64,000 bases of DNA, taken from positions 1,550,001 to 1,614,000 of the forward strand of contig NZ_CP031115.1 of assembly GCF_003568865.1 (NCBI RefSeq), written 5' to 3'. Of the stretch, positions 9,867 through 17,505 are shown piece by piece. The translations under genes and the position numbers were made by a program. The notes beneath the pieces were generated by a model. It made no database searches. It was not told the DNA's origin and saw only the letters and a program-made list of their open reading frames with translations. The DNA is from Rubrobacter indicoceani. GTDB lineage: Bacteria > Actinomycetota > Rubrobacteria > Rubrobacterales > Rubrobacteraceae. Every line of letters begins with the position of its first letter. Within the stretch, counting starts at the first letter, position 1.

Positions 9867-10838
9867 CTACCCCCTGAGGAAGTCCGCGATGATCTTCCGG
9901 TTCTCCTCGTCGTCCGGGGCGAGAACCTGCCGGCCGTCCTCCAGGTAGGACCCCTGGCCCTTGAGCTGGAAAGATTCAACCTCCGAGGTCTTGTCTCTCT
10001 GCGCGGAGATGATCCCCCTTGCAAGCTCCAGACCATCCCGCGTTCCAAGGTCGCTCTCGATGTTTCTGTTCCCTATCTCGACGAGTTCCGGCAGCTTCGT
10101 AACCGTGTCGAGGCTCGTAGCTTTCTGCTTGACGGCGGTGAGAATCTGCTGCTGATGGCCTATCCGGTCGAGATCGCCGCCCGCGCTGTCTCTGTACCTT
10201 GCGTAGATCAGCGCGCGCTTGCCGTTGAGCTTCTGCATACCCGGCTCGATGTTCTGCCAGTTGTCCGGGTACTCGCCCTCCCGGACATCCACCCTGACCC
10301 CGCCGATAGCGTCCACCGCCTCCTCGAACCCATCGAAGTCAACGACGGCGTAGTGCTCGATGCCGACCCCCGTGTACCGCTCGACGATCGAGCGGGTCTG
10401 ATCCACCCCGCCTATAGCGTACGCCGAGTTGATCCGGTCTTTCTCTCCGGGTTCTATCTCCAGGTAGAGATCCCTCGGAACGGAGAGCACGCGGATCTCA
10501 CCCGTATCCGGCATTACGCGCGCCACCATGATCGCATCCGACCTCACGCCGATCTCCTCGGAGATGTCTTCCGGGCGCTTGTCTATCCCGAGCAAGAGAA
10601 CGTCCACCGGCTCGGACCTCTCCGCTCCAACGGCCTCCATCCTCTCCGAAGCGACCTGACGGTTCGCCGTCGTCGAGACCTCCGAGATGTCAGGCCCCGG
10701 AAAGCCCCCGACAAAAGCCGAGATCCCCCCGGACAGAGCAAAGACGCCAGCCATTACAAGGACAAGAATGGTCCTGCGCTTCAGATAGGTTCGCCGCCGA
10801 GCCTCCGGTCGGCCGGTAATGTCCTGAAAATCACGCAC
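9867..10838 (-). CDS. LytR-CpsA-Psr (LCP) family cell-wall glycopolymer ligase
   Basis: LCP enzymes transfer lipid-linked glycopolymers to peptidoglycan outside the membrane. The 323-aa product has a positively charged N-terminus, one membrane span at about 23-45 (TILVLVMAGVFALSGGISAF), and the extracellular LCP domain with DVLLLGIDKR, VLSVPRDLYLEI, RINSAYAIGG and ARYRDSAGGDLDRIGHQQQ, which contain the conserved Asp and Arg residues that bind pyrophosphate and Mg. The start is a GTG at 10838. A TAGACT box lies 6 bases before it, so the mRNA may be leaderless. tRNA-His lies just upstream. Confidence 0.9.
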   Translation of the reverse strand: MRDFQDITGRPEARRRTYLKRRTILVLVMAGVFALSGGISAFVGGFPGPDISEVSTTANRQVASERMEAVGAERSEPVDVLLLGIDKRPEDISEEIGVRSDAIMVARVMPDTGEIRVLSVPRDLYLEIEPGEKDRINSAYAIGGVDQTRSIVERYTGVGIEHYAVVDFDGFEEAVDAIGGVRVDVREGEYPDNWQNIEPGMQKLNGKRALIYARYRDSAGGDLDRIGHQQQILTAVKQKATSLDTVTKLPELVEIGNRNIESDLGTRDGLELARGIISAQRDKTSEVESFQLKGQGSYLEDGRQVLAPDDEENRKIIADFLRG

Positions 10839-10844
10839 CGTGGA

Positions 10845-10850
10845 AGTCTA
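10845..10850 (-). promoter_or_regulatory. Candidate -10 box for a leaderless LCP transcript
   Basis: TAGACT on the minus strand is separated by 6 bases from the GTG start at 10838, placing the predicted transcription start on the first base of the start codon. No clear ribosome-binding site exists between. The -35 region is not convincing. Confidence 0.4.
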
Positions 10851-10918
10851 GCAGCTAACGGAACCCGCAAGCTCAGCCGGAAGGCGACCATGACCTCCGC
10901 CCACCCGAAAGAGAAGAG

Positions 10919-10993
10919 GGCGATCGACGGGTCTCGAACCCGCGACCTTCGGGACCACAACCCGACGCTCTAACCAACTGAGCTACGACCGCC
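10919..10993 (-). tRNA. tRNA-His (anticodon GTG)
   Basis: The minus-strand gene has the anticodon loop TTGTGGT (anticodon GTG), a 7-bp acceptor stem GCGGTCG/CGATCGC with one G-T pair, and an encoded extra 5' G (G-1) opposite discriminator C73, the identity element of bacterial tRNA-His. T-loop GTTCGAGAC is intact. CCA is not encoded. It is the last member of the Pro-Gly-Arg-His tRNA series interrupted by the integrated element. Confidence 0.96.
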
Positions 10994-11011
10994 ACGAAAC
11001 AATGCCGCAGA

Positions 11012-11039
11012 ATTTTATCAGGAGTCGTGGAATTTTGAA
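11012..11039 (-). promoter_or_regulatory. Candidate promoter for tRNA-His
   Basis: Between tRNA-Arg and tRNA-His the minus strand shows TTCAAA (11034-11039) and TAAAAT (11012-11017) with a 16-bp spacer, 18 bases before tRNA-His. This would let tRNA-His be transcribed independently of the interrupted cluster. Confidence 0.45.
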
Positions 11040-11040
11040 G

Positions 11041-11114
11041 CGCGCCCGGCAGGATTCGAACCTGCGACCTGAGGATTAGAAGTCCCCTGCTCTATCCTGC
11101 TGAGCTACGGGCGC
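11041..11114 (-). tRNA. tRNA-Arg (anticodon TCT), integration target
   Basis: The minus-strand gene has acceptor stem GCGCCCG/CGGGCGC, anticodon loop CTTCTAA (anticodon TCT, decoding AGA), T-loop GTTCGAATC and discriminator G. It is intact. Its 5' half, from the anticodon loop to three bases upstream of the mature 5' end (11073-11117), is repeated exactly at 19822-19866. The functional gene is therefore a hybrid: the 3' half is original chromosome and the 5' half plus upstream DNA belongs to the element. Confidence 0.96.
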
Positions 11115-11117
11115 AAT
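11073..11117. repeat. attL: 45-bp direct repeat in tRNA-Arg 5' half
   Basis: These 45 bases are identical to 19822-19866. They run from the anticodon loop to the 5' end of tRNA-Arg and three bases beyond. The bases to the left (11072 and below) differ from those left of the second copy, and the bases to the right also differ, which fixes the repeat boundaries. The integrase gene ends about 100 bases to the right, facing this site, as usual for site-specific integrases. Confidence 0.93.
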
Positions 11118-11150
11118 AGCTTATGCAAGCGGAATTCTCCGCCTCGGGAC

Positions 11151-11162
11151 ATTCTATAGAAT
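11151..11162. promoter_or_regulatory. 12-bp palindrome ATTCTATAGAAT, possible new promoter of tRNA-Arg
   Basis: The perfect palindrome lies 37 bases upstream of tRNA-Arg inside the element. Read on the minus strand it holds TATAGA, a fair -10 box, whose transcript would start about 25-30 bases before the tRNA. Because integration replaced the native upstream DNA, the element must supply a promoter for tRNA-Arg, and this is the best candidate. It might instead bind a recombination protein. Confidence 0.35.
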
Positions 11163-11168
11163 CCCGAT

Positions 11169-11186
11169 GGCAGCAATGCGGCAGCA
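11169..11186 (+). repeat. Paired GGCAGCA repeats near attL (candidate integrase arm sites)
   Basis: GGCAGCA occurs at 11169-11175 and 11180-11186, 11 bp apart, about one helical turn. The same heptamer pair occurs near the other end of the element (19699-19717). Short direct repeats near both att sites are typical of arm-type sites bound by the N-terminal domain of tyrosine integrases. Confidence 0.45.
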
Positions 11187-11215
11187 GTAGTGCCGATAAG
11201 ATGCCGCTGAGCATT

Positions 11216-12364
11216 CTACAACGCCTCGTCCATAGCGTCTCCCAGCCCTCCGTCCATACCTTCGATTATGTGCGAGTAGGTATCCAACGTGATTGAGATA
11301 GAAGCGTGTCCAAGTAGCTCCTGAACGTACTTCGGATGCTTTCCCGCTATGAGCAGGACGGTGGCGCAGGTATGACGCAGATCGTGAAGCCTTGCATTCG
11401 GCAATTCGGCCTCTTTCAGCAAAGGTTTGAAGTGCCGACCTAGTAGATTAGTTGCGCTCGTCGGGGTTCCTACCGTTGTCGGGAACACTAGGTCTTGATC
11501 TTTCCAAAGCGTACCGGCGGCGAGCCTTTCTTCTGCTTGTCGTCTCTTGTGAGATTTCAGCGCGTCTGTAGCTTTCTTAGATAGCTTGATGGAACGTCCC
11601 TTGCCGCTCTTCGGCAGCTCATACAGACGCCCGATCCGTGTCTCTGACAGAGTTCTACGGACCTGTACGCTACCCTTTTCACCGTTAAGGTCTACGTCAT
11701 CCCACCTGAGAGCGAGCATCTCGCCAGACCGCATACCCGTGTGCAGAGCGACAAGGTAAAGAGCCTGATAGCGGTCGTCAATGTCTTTGGCGGTCTTAAC
11801 GAGCGTTTTGGCTTGATCCGAGCTTAGCGGCTTAATTTCAGCCTTGCCGGGTCGGGGCGACTTCACCCCGCGAGCGACGTTGCGCCCGATGATCCCGTCA
11901 GACACAGCTTGTCCTAGTGCTTTGTGTATCGTTACGTGAAGGTAGTTCACGGTCCGTGAAGAAAACCCCGACGCCAGCTTGTCCCTGTAGAGCTTGCGGA
12001 CATGATCCGGCGTTAGAGATTTCAGCTTCACTCGTCCGAGCGCGGGCTTGATATGCACCCGACATAGGGTTTCGTAACGTTCGTAAGTCGTCTGCCGAAC
12101 TACGTTCTTTACCGAGTCTTCTAACCACTGATCCAGATATGTATTGAGCGTGGTCGTTCCTGCGTCATAGACGATGCCTCCGGCTGCATCCGAGCGAGCT
12201 TTGGCTAAAGCGTTTCGCGCCTCGGTCTTTGTTTTGCCGGAGACATACCGGCGCTTTCCGTCCGGTCCAAAGTACGCTCCCCGGTAGCTTGTGATCTCCC
12301 CCGCCTTGTTCTTTCGAGGGTATACGTCCCCGTCGCCGTTCGCCCGGCTCTTCGCCTTACCCAT
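11216..12364 (-). CDS. int: Tyrosine site-specific integrase
   Basis: The 382-aa protein has an N-terminal arm-binding-like domain (roughly 25-60), a SAM-like core-binding domain (about 70-155) and the catalytic domain with Arg212 (HTGMRSGEM), Lys near 252-255, His327-x-x-Arg330 (HDLRHT), His353 (LGHAS) and nucleophile Tyr363 (TYSHI). All catalytic residues are present, so it should be active. It ends about 100 bases from attL and starts 2 bases after xre, so repressor and integrase share a transcript. It catalyses recombination between the element and tRNA-Arg. Confidence 0.95.
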   Translation of the reverse strand: MGKAKSRANGDGDVYPRKNKAGEITSYRGAYFGPDGKRRYVSGKTKTEARNALAKARSDAAGGIVYDAGTTTLNTYLDQWLEDSVKNVVRQTTYERYETLCRVHIKPALGRVKLKSLTPDHVRKLYRDKLASGFSSRTVNYLHVTIHKALGQAVSDGIIGRNVARGVKSPRPGKAEIKPLSSDQAKTLVKTAKDIDDRYQALYLVALHTGMRSGEMLALRWDDVDLNGEKGSVQVRRTLSETRIGRLYELPKSGKGRSIKLSKKATDALKSHKRRQAEERLAAGTLWKDQDLVFPTTVGTPTSATNLLGRHFKPLLKEAELPNARLHDLRHTCATVLLIAGKHPKYVQELLGHASISITLDTYSHIIEGMDGGLGDAMDEAL

Positions 12365-12366
12365 CG

Positions 12367-12570
12367 CTACTTCTCCCCAAGCGTAAGCTCCGAAGGCGAA
12401 ACGCTCAGCGCCTCAGCGAGCTTGCGGATCGTCCTCGGATGCGCTCCCTGTCTGCCATCTTCGAGTCGCCAGATCGTGTTGTACGAGACGCCGGATTTGG
12501 CCTCCAACTCCCGCAAAGATAAGACCTGCTCGCGCCTCAGTTCCTTTAGCCGCTCCACGTTGACCTCCAT
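12367..12570 (-). CDS. Xre-family HTH repressor
   Basis: The 67-aa protein is essentially one lambda-Cro/CI type helix-turn-helix domain: RREQVLSLRELEAKSGVSYNTIWRLEDG is the HTH and RTIRKLAEALSVSPSELT completes the five-helix fold. It is co-transcribed with int (2-base gap) and divergent from the SWIM gene. The intergenic region carries symmetric TTCTACC/GGTAGAA sites that are likely its operators. It probably represses the SWIM gene and perhaps its own promoter, acting as the maintenance regulator of the element. Confidence 0.85.
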   Translation of the reverse strand: MEVNVERLKELRREQVLSLRELEAKSGVSYNTIWRLEDGRQGAHPRTIRKLAEALSVSPSELTLGEK

Positions 12571-12594
12571 TGCACAAATCTACCGAACATCTTA

Positions 12595-12645
12595 CAGATA
12601 ATTCTACCACAATATGTAGACAATACGCCCACGATAAGGTAGAAT
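12595..12645. promoter_or_regulatory. Overlapping divergent promoters with symmetric operators (xre-int / SWIM switch)
   Basis: Minus strand: TTGTCT (12618-12623), 17-bp spacer, TATCTG (12595-12600) reads into xre-int. Plus strand: TAGACA (12617-12622), 17-bp spacer, TAGAAT (12640-12645) reads into the SWIM gene. The two -35 boxes overlap. ATTCTACC (12601-12608) and its complement GGTAGAAT (12638-12645) are placed symmetrically about 12623, the second covering the plus-strand -10 box. A further TCTACC lies at 12579-12584. This is the layout of a repressor-controlled genetic switch. Confidence 0.65.
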
Positions 12646-12723
12646 GTTCTTTGTAAAGGAAATGGCCCCGGCGGGAAGTTTGGCGACTTATCCCCCGAGG
12701 CCCGAACCAAGAGGAGTTAGCTC

Positions 12724-13236
12724 TTGATCGTAGCGAGTGTACCCCAGACGGTAGAGACCATCGAGCGGGAGATAGCGAGGCTTCGTGCCGCTCGCCCGCA
12801 GTTCCGTAGCCGCATCGAGCGGGCGGAATCAATCATCGTTATTCAGCTTTCCGTACCGAAATCCGTAAGGCCGGTAAAGGTTCGCATCCACTCCGACGGG
12901 ACGCGCTCCTACTCCGTTACTTCAAGCTCGAAGCTCCGGCGGGTCTATACAGTCGAGGCCGGGACGTTCGCCTGTGACTGTCCTGATAGCCGCAGACGGC
13001 ACGCGGCTTGCAAGCACGGCATCGCTTGCTGGCTACTTGAGAAGATGCTCGAAGAGGCCGGGAATTCCCGGCCTCTCTCTCCGGCTCCAGCGGCATCGTC
13101 CTCTCCCTGCTCCGGCTGCGGGGAGGATACGCCAAGCCGGGAGCTTACGGAGGTTCAGGACTGGCACGAGTCTCTGTCTTACTTCGAGGGTGACATGCTC
13201 TGCGAGGAATGTCTTTCTGGTTCTGACTGCTGGTAG
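12724..13236 (+). CDS. Small SWIM zinc-finger protein with C-terminal cysteine pairs
   Basis: The only plus-strand gene of the element encodes 170 aa. Residues 84-98 match the SWIM zinc motif CxC...CxH (Cys84, Cys86, Cys96, His98), within a YTVEAGTFACDC context typical of SWIM domains. A second possible zinc site is formed by Cys129/Cys132 and Cys160/Cys163. The start is a TTG at 12724, chosen because AAGAGGAG lies 7 bases upstream. SWIM domains mediate nucleic-acid or protein binding. Divergent control by Xre suggests it acts when the repressor is lifted. I cannot name a specific function. Confidence 0.75.
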   Translation: MIVASVPQTVETIEREIARLRAARPQFRSRIERAESIIVIQLSVPKSVRPVKVRIHSDGTRSYSVTSSSKLRRVYTVEAGTFACDCPDSRRRHAACKHGIACWLLEKMLEEAGNSRPLSPAPAASSSPCSGCGEDTPSRELTEVQDWHESLSYFEGDMLCEECLSGSDCW

Positions 13237-13273
13237 TAGGCAACTGGGAAATACGGCTTTTGGTATATGCTGC

Positions 13274-14059
13274 TCAAGTTCCTCTCGGCTCGGGCAAAAT
13301 AACCTGCTTCTCGTCCGTATAGCCAAAACCCGAAGGTGTGATAAATGAATACTTGACCTTCATCTTCGGTTGGTCTGTATTCTCTTTCGAGCGTGGCCTG
13401 TAGATCGCTCCTATTCGCAAAACAACTTCATCGTTGTGCAAGAGATCCTCTGATGTGGGTATGAGCTTGGCCCGATAGAAGCCTTGGTCGTCTTTTGTAG
13501 CTTCGTCGGCGAAAGCTCGTTCTTCATCATCTACATCAAGCCCGGGAAAATACACTGGATATATATGGCTCCCTTGCACATATACAGTTCCTCCGACGTT
13601 CTGCGCTACGACCTTGCCGGCATTCTTAAGAGTGATCCTTATGATTACGTTCGGGAAGTAACCGCCATGGTCCAGACTGGACCCAAGGCGACCCGCGTAT
13701 AGGAGACTGGCGGGATGTAGCGGCTTAGGCTCAATAAACGCAGAACCTGCAACATAACCTTCCCAAGAACTGCCTTTTCTCTTCTGCTGTCTATTCTCCC
13801 ATTCCTTCAGCGCTCGCTCGTAAGCTTCTTCTTTTCTTCTGTACTGTTCATGTTCTTTTCGCTCTGATTTGATCTCACGAATAGTGTCTACAACTTCCCT
13901 GTCGCTCTCACGGTGAACGATTTGGACACCTGTAACGACAATCCTTGGGCGGCGGGACGCTTGTCTGAGTTGGACTATCAAGCTCCAAACAGCCGCAACA
14001 GCCGCTATGACCGAAGCAATAACGGTAACCATAGTTAGTACAACTCCGCTACTTATCAT
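13274..14059 (-). CDS. Membrane-anchored protein of unknown function next to the restriction enzyme
   Basis: The 261-aa product has an N-terminal membrane span (about 7-30: VLTMVTVIASVIAAVAAVWSL), a highly charged helical stretch (about 60-95, rich in Glu/Lys/Arg), and a C-terminal part with NVIIRITLKNAGKVVAQNVGG, the kind of beta-rich segment seen in Ig-like accessory proteins. A GGAG site lies 5-6 bases before the ATG. It follows the restriction-modification gene by 63 bases on the same strand and ends facing the SWIM gene 37 bases away. I do not recognise a family; a defence accessory or envelope role is guesswork. Confidence 0.7.
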   Translation of the reverse strand: MISSGVVLTMVTVIASVIAAVAAVWSLIVQLRQASRRPRIVVTGVQIVHRESDREVVDTIREIKSERKEHEQYRRKEEAYERALKEWENRQQKRKGSSWEGYVAGSAFIEPKPLHPASLLYAGRLGSSLDHGGYFPNVIIRITLKNAGKVVAQNVGGTVYVQGSHIYPVYFPGLDVDDEERAFADEATKDDQGFYRAKLIPTSEDLLHNDEVVLRIGAIYRPRSKENTDQPKMKVKYSFITPSGFGYTDEKQVILPEPRGT

Positions 14060-14122
14060 CGTTCTCCAGCCTCACGACACCTTAGAGAGACATATAGATT
14101 GTCCAGAGTTGATTGCTCTGTG

Positions 14123-16900
14123 TTAGCTCCGCTCTACACTGAGAGCAAGCAGGTTCTTCAGGATGTCTTCGTCCGAGCTATCTTCCGGCCAACCGTAGGC
14201 TGCGAATACCGCACGATCCAACGCGGCGTGAGCGTTATGTAGCCACGTCGGGCGTTCGTTGTAGAGGTTCGTGAACGTTCGCTTCTTCTTGTCTGTTTTC
14301 GAGTTGCCTTTGAAGTAATTATCTCGCTTCTCTACAAGTTCGCGTGCGGCGGCAGCTATTCGTTCTACTATTGGATTGTCTTCCGGCTCTTCTCCCGGTG
14401 CCCATGGAAACGGATAAGTTCGGAAGGTCTGTTTTGAGTTGTATCGAGGGTCGTTGCCTACGCCCATATGGTTACCTACGAACAAAGACCAAACCTCGTG
14501 TGCTCGTGAGTGCAGTACGCCGAAAAAGTAGTCATCATCGCGGGCTATTACGTGCAGCGTGTGGTCGGGGATTACACCCTTGTCTATCCAGTGGAAGTGT
14601 CTGTACTTCGATACCTCCGGGGTTGCGATGCACCGCTCAAGTTTTTGCATGGCGGCACGAAGTCCCGGACGGGGTTCACCATGTATCCACCACTGCTCAC
14701 GCAGCTTTTTACGTCTGTTCTTTATCCGGTCAGGTTTCACGTGTTTCTCGATATAAGAAAATGGCTTAGAGTAGAGGGCTGCTTCTTCCTCGCTAGTACC
14801 TACGCCAAAGTCTATTAGCCAACTACGCTTGACACCTTTAGTCATGTTTTCCCCAACGAGTCGGGGTTTGACTACATCTGAGTTTGGTCTGTCGTTGGGA
14901 TTGCCCGACTCATCCAGCATCTCGCACGCCGTCGCCTCGTCTATATCGAACGCGCCGGATTTCATGACTCCGAGAAACGCCAGTCCATCGTTTTCTTTGA
15001 GTTCCGGCAAGTCTGTCAGATCAATTGCCCCGGTGAGGTCGGCGTGGATGTTTTCTACCGGTAGACCGTCGAGGATTCGGTGTTCTTCAGTGCCGTCATC
15101 GAAGCCGACCATAGACACTCTTACTTCAGCCCCGTCTGCTATCCAACCGCGGTCAGATTCACCGAAGAAGATATCTCCGCTACTCTTTATTCGCTTCAGC
15201 ACTTTGCGGTTCGCACCGTAGCGGATACCGTTTGTTGAGATAAGTCCCGCTCGTTTGACTTTGCCGTTTTCTATTAGTTGCCTTGCTCGCTCGTGCCAGT
15301 AGGTAACAAAATCCGCCCCACCGCCTACCCGTCCTTTGTAGAGCTTTCGTATATCGTCTACGTAGTCATCGCCAAGCGAGCCGCGCATCTTCTTATCGCC
15401 TATAAACGGCGGGTTGCCGACGATCACGTCAGCTTCGGGCCACTCAGGTTCTACAGGGTTGCTGTCATCATCGTAACCGAGCACGGCGTCCATACGTCGG
15501 ATATTGGTCATATCCCCAAGTATAGGGTCGTCTTTCACGCCGAAGCCGTTTTCTCGCGTCCACTGAAGATAGCCGATCCAGACCACCACCTGTGCCAGCT
15601 CGTGAGCGTAGGGACTTACCTCCATACCGTACATTTGCTCGGGCGAGACTTCCGGGAAGAACGAAGTCATGCCGATTTTAGTCGAGTACGTTGACACCTC
15701 TTTTTCGAGGTCGAGCATTTGCCGGAGCGCCATATACAAGAAGTTCCCTGAACCACACGCTGGGTCTAAAACCCGTACTGAACGTAGCCGACCTGCAAAA
15801 CGGCGCAGCGCATCCTCTGCTTTACGCAGGGTGTTAGCTGCTTTGCGCCCCGTCTGCTTTCGTGACTCGTCCGCGAGATTCCAAGCTCTCTCCTTAACGG
15901 TTTCCCACTCGGCTCGCAGCGGTGCCATCAGTACGGGTTCGATGAGCGTCAGGATGTCTTCCTTGCTCGTGTAGTGAGCGCCGAGCTTCGAGCGCAGCGC
16001 GGGGTCAAGTGAACGCTCGAAGAACGTACCGAAGATCGCTGGCTCTACTGATCCCCAATCGAGTTTCGCTACACTGGCTAAGATGCGTAGCTCGTCCGGT
16101 TGGAGAGGTAGCGTTTCGGCATCTGCAAACAAACCGCCGTTGAAGTGTCGGATGTCCTTCATCAAGAACTCGCCGCCGCTGTTGCTCATGGCTTCAAATA
16201 ACTTTCCTACGTACCGCTCGAAGCGCTCCGGTCTACTCGCCGTGTTGGATAGAATCTCTGAGAATATTCCGGTTGGGAGCAACCCCACGTCTTCCGAAAA
16301 AAGACAGAACAGCAGCTTATTCAGGAAATGTGCCGCCTGTTCAGGGTCAATACCGCGTGATCGTAGTCCGTCCGCCAACTTTGCAAACCCGCGTGCGGCT
16401 TCTTCGGTTACACCCTCGGTAGTCTGGGTCGGCGCAAGCGAGAGCGGGTCGCGGAACAATGTCCGAAGCAGCCGCAGGTTCTCCGGTTCCGGCAGTTCGT
16501 CGTTTGTAAAGGAATAGACGTGCTTCGTGCTGTTCGTGAAGTTCGTGTGTATCTGGAAATGATCTATGTCGCATACGACGAGAAGCGGCGGGTTTCCGAG
16601 GTCTTCGCGGTAGCGTAGAAGCTGCTCGTAAGCGGCGTCCAAGTCTTTGTGCTTGCCCTTGTACTCGAAGGCAAAGTGTCCTCTGTACCAGACATCGGCA
16701 AAGCCCTTGCCCGCGCCAGAGCCGGTCTTCTTCACACCACGCTCGAAGGTGTAGAACTCGCCCGCCGGGTCCGCTTCGGCGGGCGTCTTCTCCCCGAGCA
16801 TGTTACACAGGTCAATGAAGTGAGATTGAGCCGAAGCCCTCTCAGATAACGTGCTCTTTCCCCAACGCTCCGCAAAAGCCTGTGGCGTCAACTCCGGCAT
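14123..16900 (-). CDS. MmeI-like type IIL restriction-modification enzyme (nuclease + methyltransferase in one chain)
   Basis: The 925-aa protein has the MmeI plan. The N-terminal nuclease carries D69-x9-E79-x-K81 (FADVW...FEYKGK), the same spacing as the PD-(D/E)xK site of MmeI. A helical connector includes GAHYTS (307-312). The gamma-class adenine methyltransferase has motif I DPACGSGNF (379-387) and motif IV NPPF (496-499). The C-terminal 350 residues hold the target-recognition domain. Enzymes of this family methylate one adenine of an asymmetric site and cut about 20 bases away. All catalytic residues are present. It probably protects the host or stabilises the element. The recognition site cannot be read from the sequence. 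Confidence 0.88.
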   Translation of the reverse strand: MPELTPQAFAERWGKSTLSERASAQSHFIDLCNMLGEKTPAEADPAGEFYTFERGVKKTGSGAGKGFADVWYRGHFAFEYKGKHKDLDAAYEQLLRYREDLGNPPLLVVCDIDHFQIHTNFTNSTKHVYSFTNDELPEPENLRLLRTLFRDPLSLAPTQTTEGVTEEAARGFAKLADGLRSRGIDPEQAAHFLNKLLFCLFSEDVGLLPTGIFSEILSNTASRPERFERYVGKLFEAMSNSGGEFLMKDIRHFNGGLFADAETLPLQPDELRILASVAKLDWGSVEPAIFGTFFERSLDPALRSKLGAHYTSKEDILTLIEPVLMAPLRAEWETVKERAWNLADESRKQTGRKAANTLRKAEDALRRFAGRLRSVRVLDPACGSGNFLYMALRQMLDLEKEVSTYSTKIGMTSFFPEVSPEQMYGMEVSPYAHELAQVVVWIGYLQWTRENGFGVKDDPILGDMTNIRRMDAVLGYDDDSNPVEPEWPEADVIVGNPPFIGDKKMRGSLGDDYVDDIRKLYKGRVGGGADFVTYWHERARQLIENGKVKRAGLISTNGIRYGANRKVLKRIKSSGDIFFGESDRGWIADGAEVRVSMVGFDDGTEEHRILDGLPVENIHADLTGAIDLTDLPELKENDGLAFLGVMKSGAFDIDEATACEMLDESGNPNDRPNSDVVKPRLVGENMTKGVKRSWLIDFGVGTSEEEAALYSKPFSYIEKHVKPDRIKNRRKKLREQWWIHGEPRPGLRAAMQKLERCIATPEVSKYRHFHWIDKGVIPDHTLHVIARDDDYFFGVLHSRAHEVWSLFVGNHMGVGNDPRYNSKQTFRTYPFPWAPGEEPEDNPIVERIAAAARELVEKRDNYFKGNSKTDKKKRTFTNLYNERPTWLHNAHAALDRAVFAAYGWPEDSSDEDILKNLLALSVERS

Positions 16901-16906
16901 GACGAT

Positions 16907-16936
16907 ATGCTAACAGGCTTTATCTCCTAAGTTCAA
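16907..16936 (-). promoter_or_regulatory. Promoter for a leaderless restriction-modification transcript
   Basis: TTGAAC (16931-16936), an 18-bp spacer and TAGCAT (16907-16912) lie on the minus strand; 6 bases separate the -10 box from the ATG at 16900, so transcription should begin at the start codon. The nearest purine-rich stretch is about 20 bases upstream, too far to serve as a ribosome-binding site. Confidence 0.5.
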
Positions 16937-17175
16937 TCAGCCGGGAATCCCTCGAAGATCGATCCCGAACAGCTCTAGCAAGCCGAGACGAAAAATTATA
17001 GCGTTAAGGGAACCCCCGAGCGAGATTGAAAGCCACGCTCTCGCGTACCCCGAGCAAAAACTGCTTGAACGACGACTACCCCATGTAGAAGATCAAGAAC
17101 CTCTCAACCCCAAGTTAAAACCCTTTTTGACTCGTTATTTCTCACGATGCTGCTTCACACACTTTTAGCTTTTTG

Positions 17176-17448
17176 TTAAAGAGTTTCGTCCTTCTCTTCC
17201 ACGAACCTCTCTCCAAGGATGGAAAGCACCGGCGGTCCCGGCTCGGCTCCCCCAAGTTGGACGATGGTGTGGTTTATGATCTTCCAGCCCTCTGCGGCGG
17301 GAAACACCGTTTCCAAGAATTCGTAGTTCTCGATACGTTCTAGTTCGTGCCATTGTCCTGTATCTTTACCTCGCCAGTTCTTTATCTGCTCGTAAGGCAT
17401 AGGCCCGGGAACTCTCATGTAGTGCCGTACCTCACGCTTCTGAGCCAT
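17176..17448 (-). CDS. 90-aa protein of unknown function in the element
   Basis: The small protein begins MAQKREVRHYMRVPGPMPYE and contains a Trp-rich middle (IKNWRGKDTGQWHELERIENYEF). An AGGGAG site lies about 7 bases before its ATG, which supports translation. It has no membrane span or recognisable motif. It follows the primase gene by 57 bases and precedes the restriction enzyme. A 275-base stretch after it (16901-17175) holds the promoter of the restriction gene and otherwise nothing I can identify. Confidence 0.6.
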   Translation of the reverse strand: MAQKREVRHYMRVPGPMPYEQIKNWRGKDTGQWHELERIENYEFLETVFPAAEGWKIINHTIVQLGGAEPGPPVLSILGERFVEEKDETL

Positions 17449-17505
17449 TCGTTCTCCCTTGCAATCATCAAACCTCTACAAAACGCATTGTCTACGCCCT
17501 CGTCC

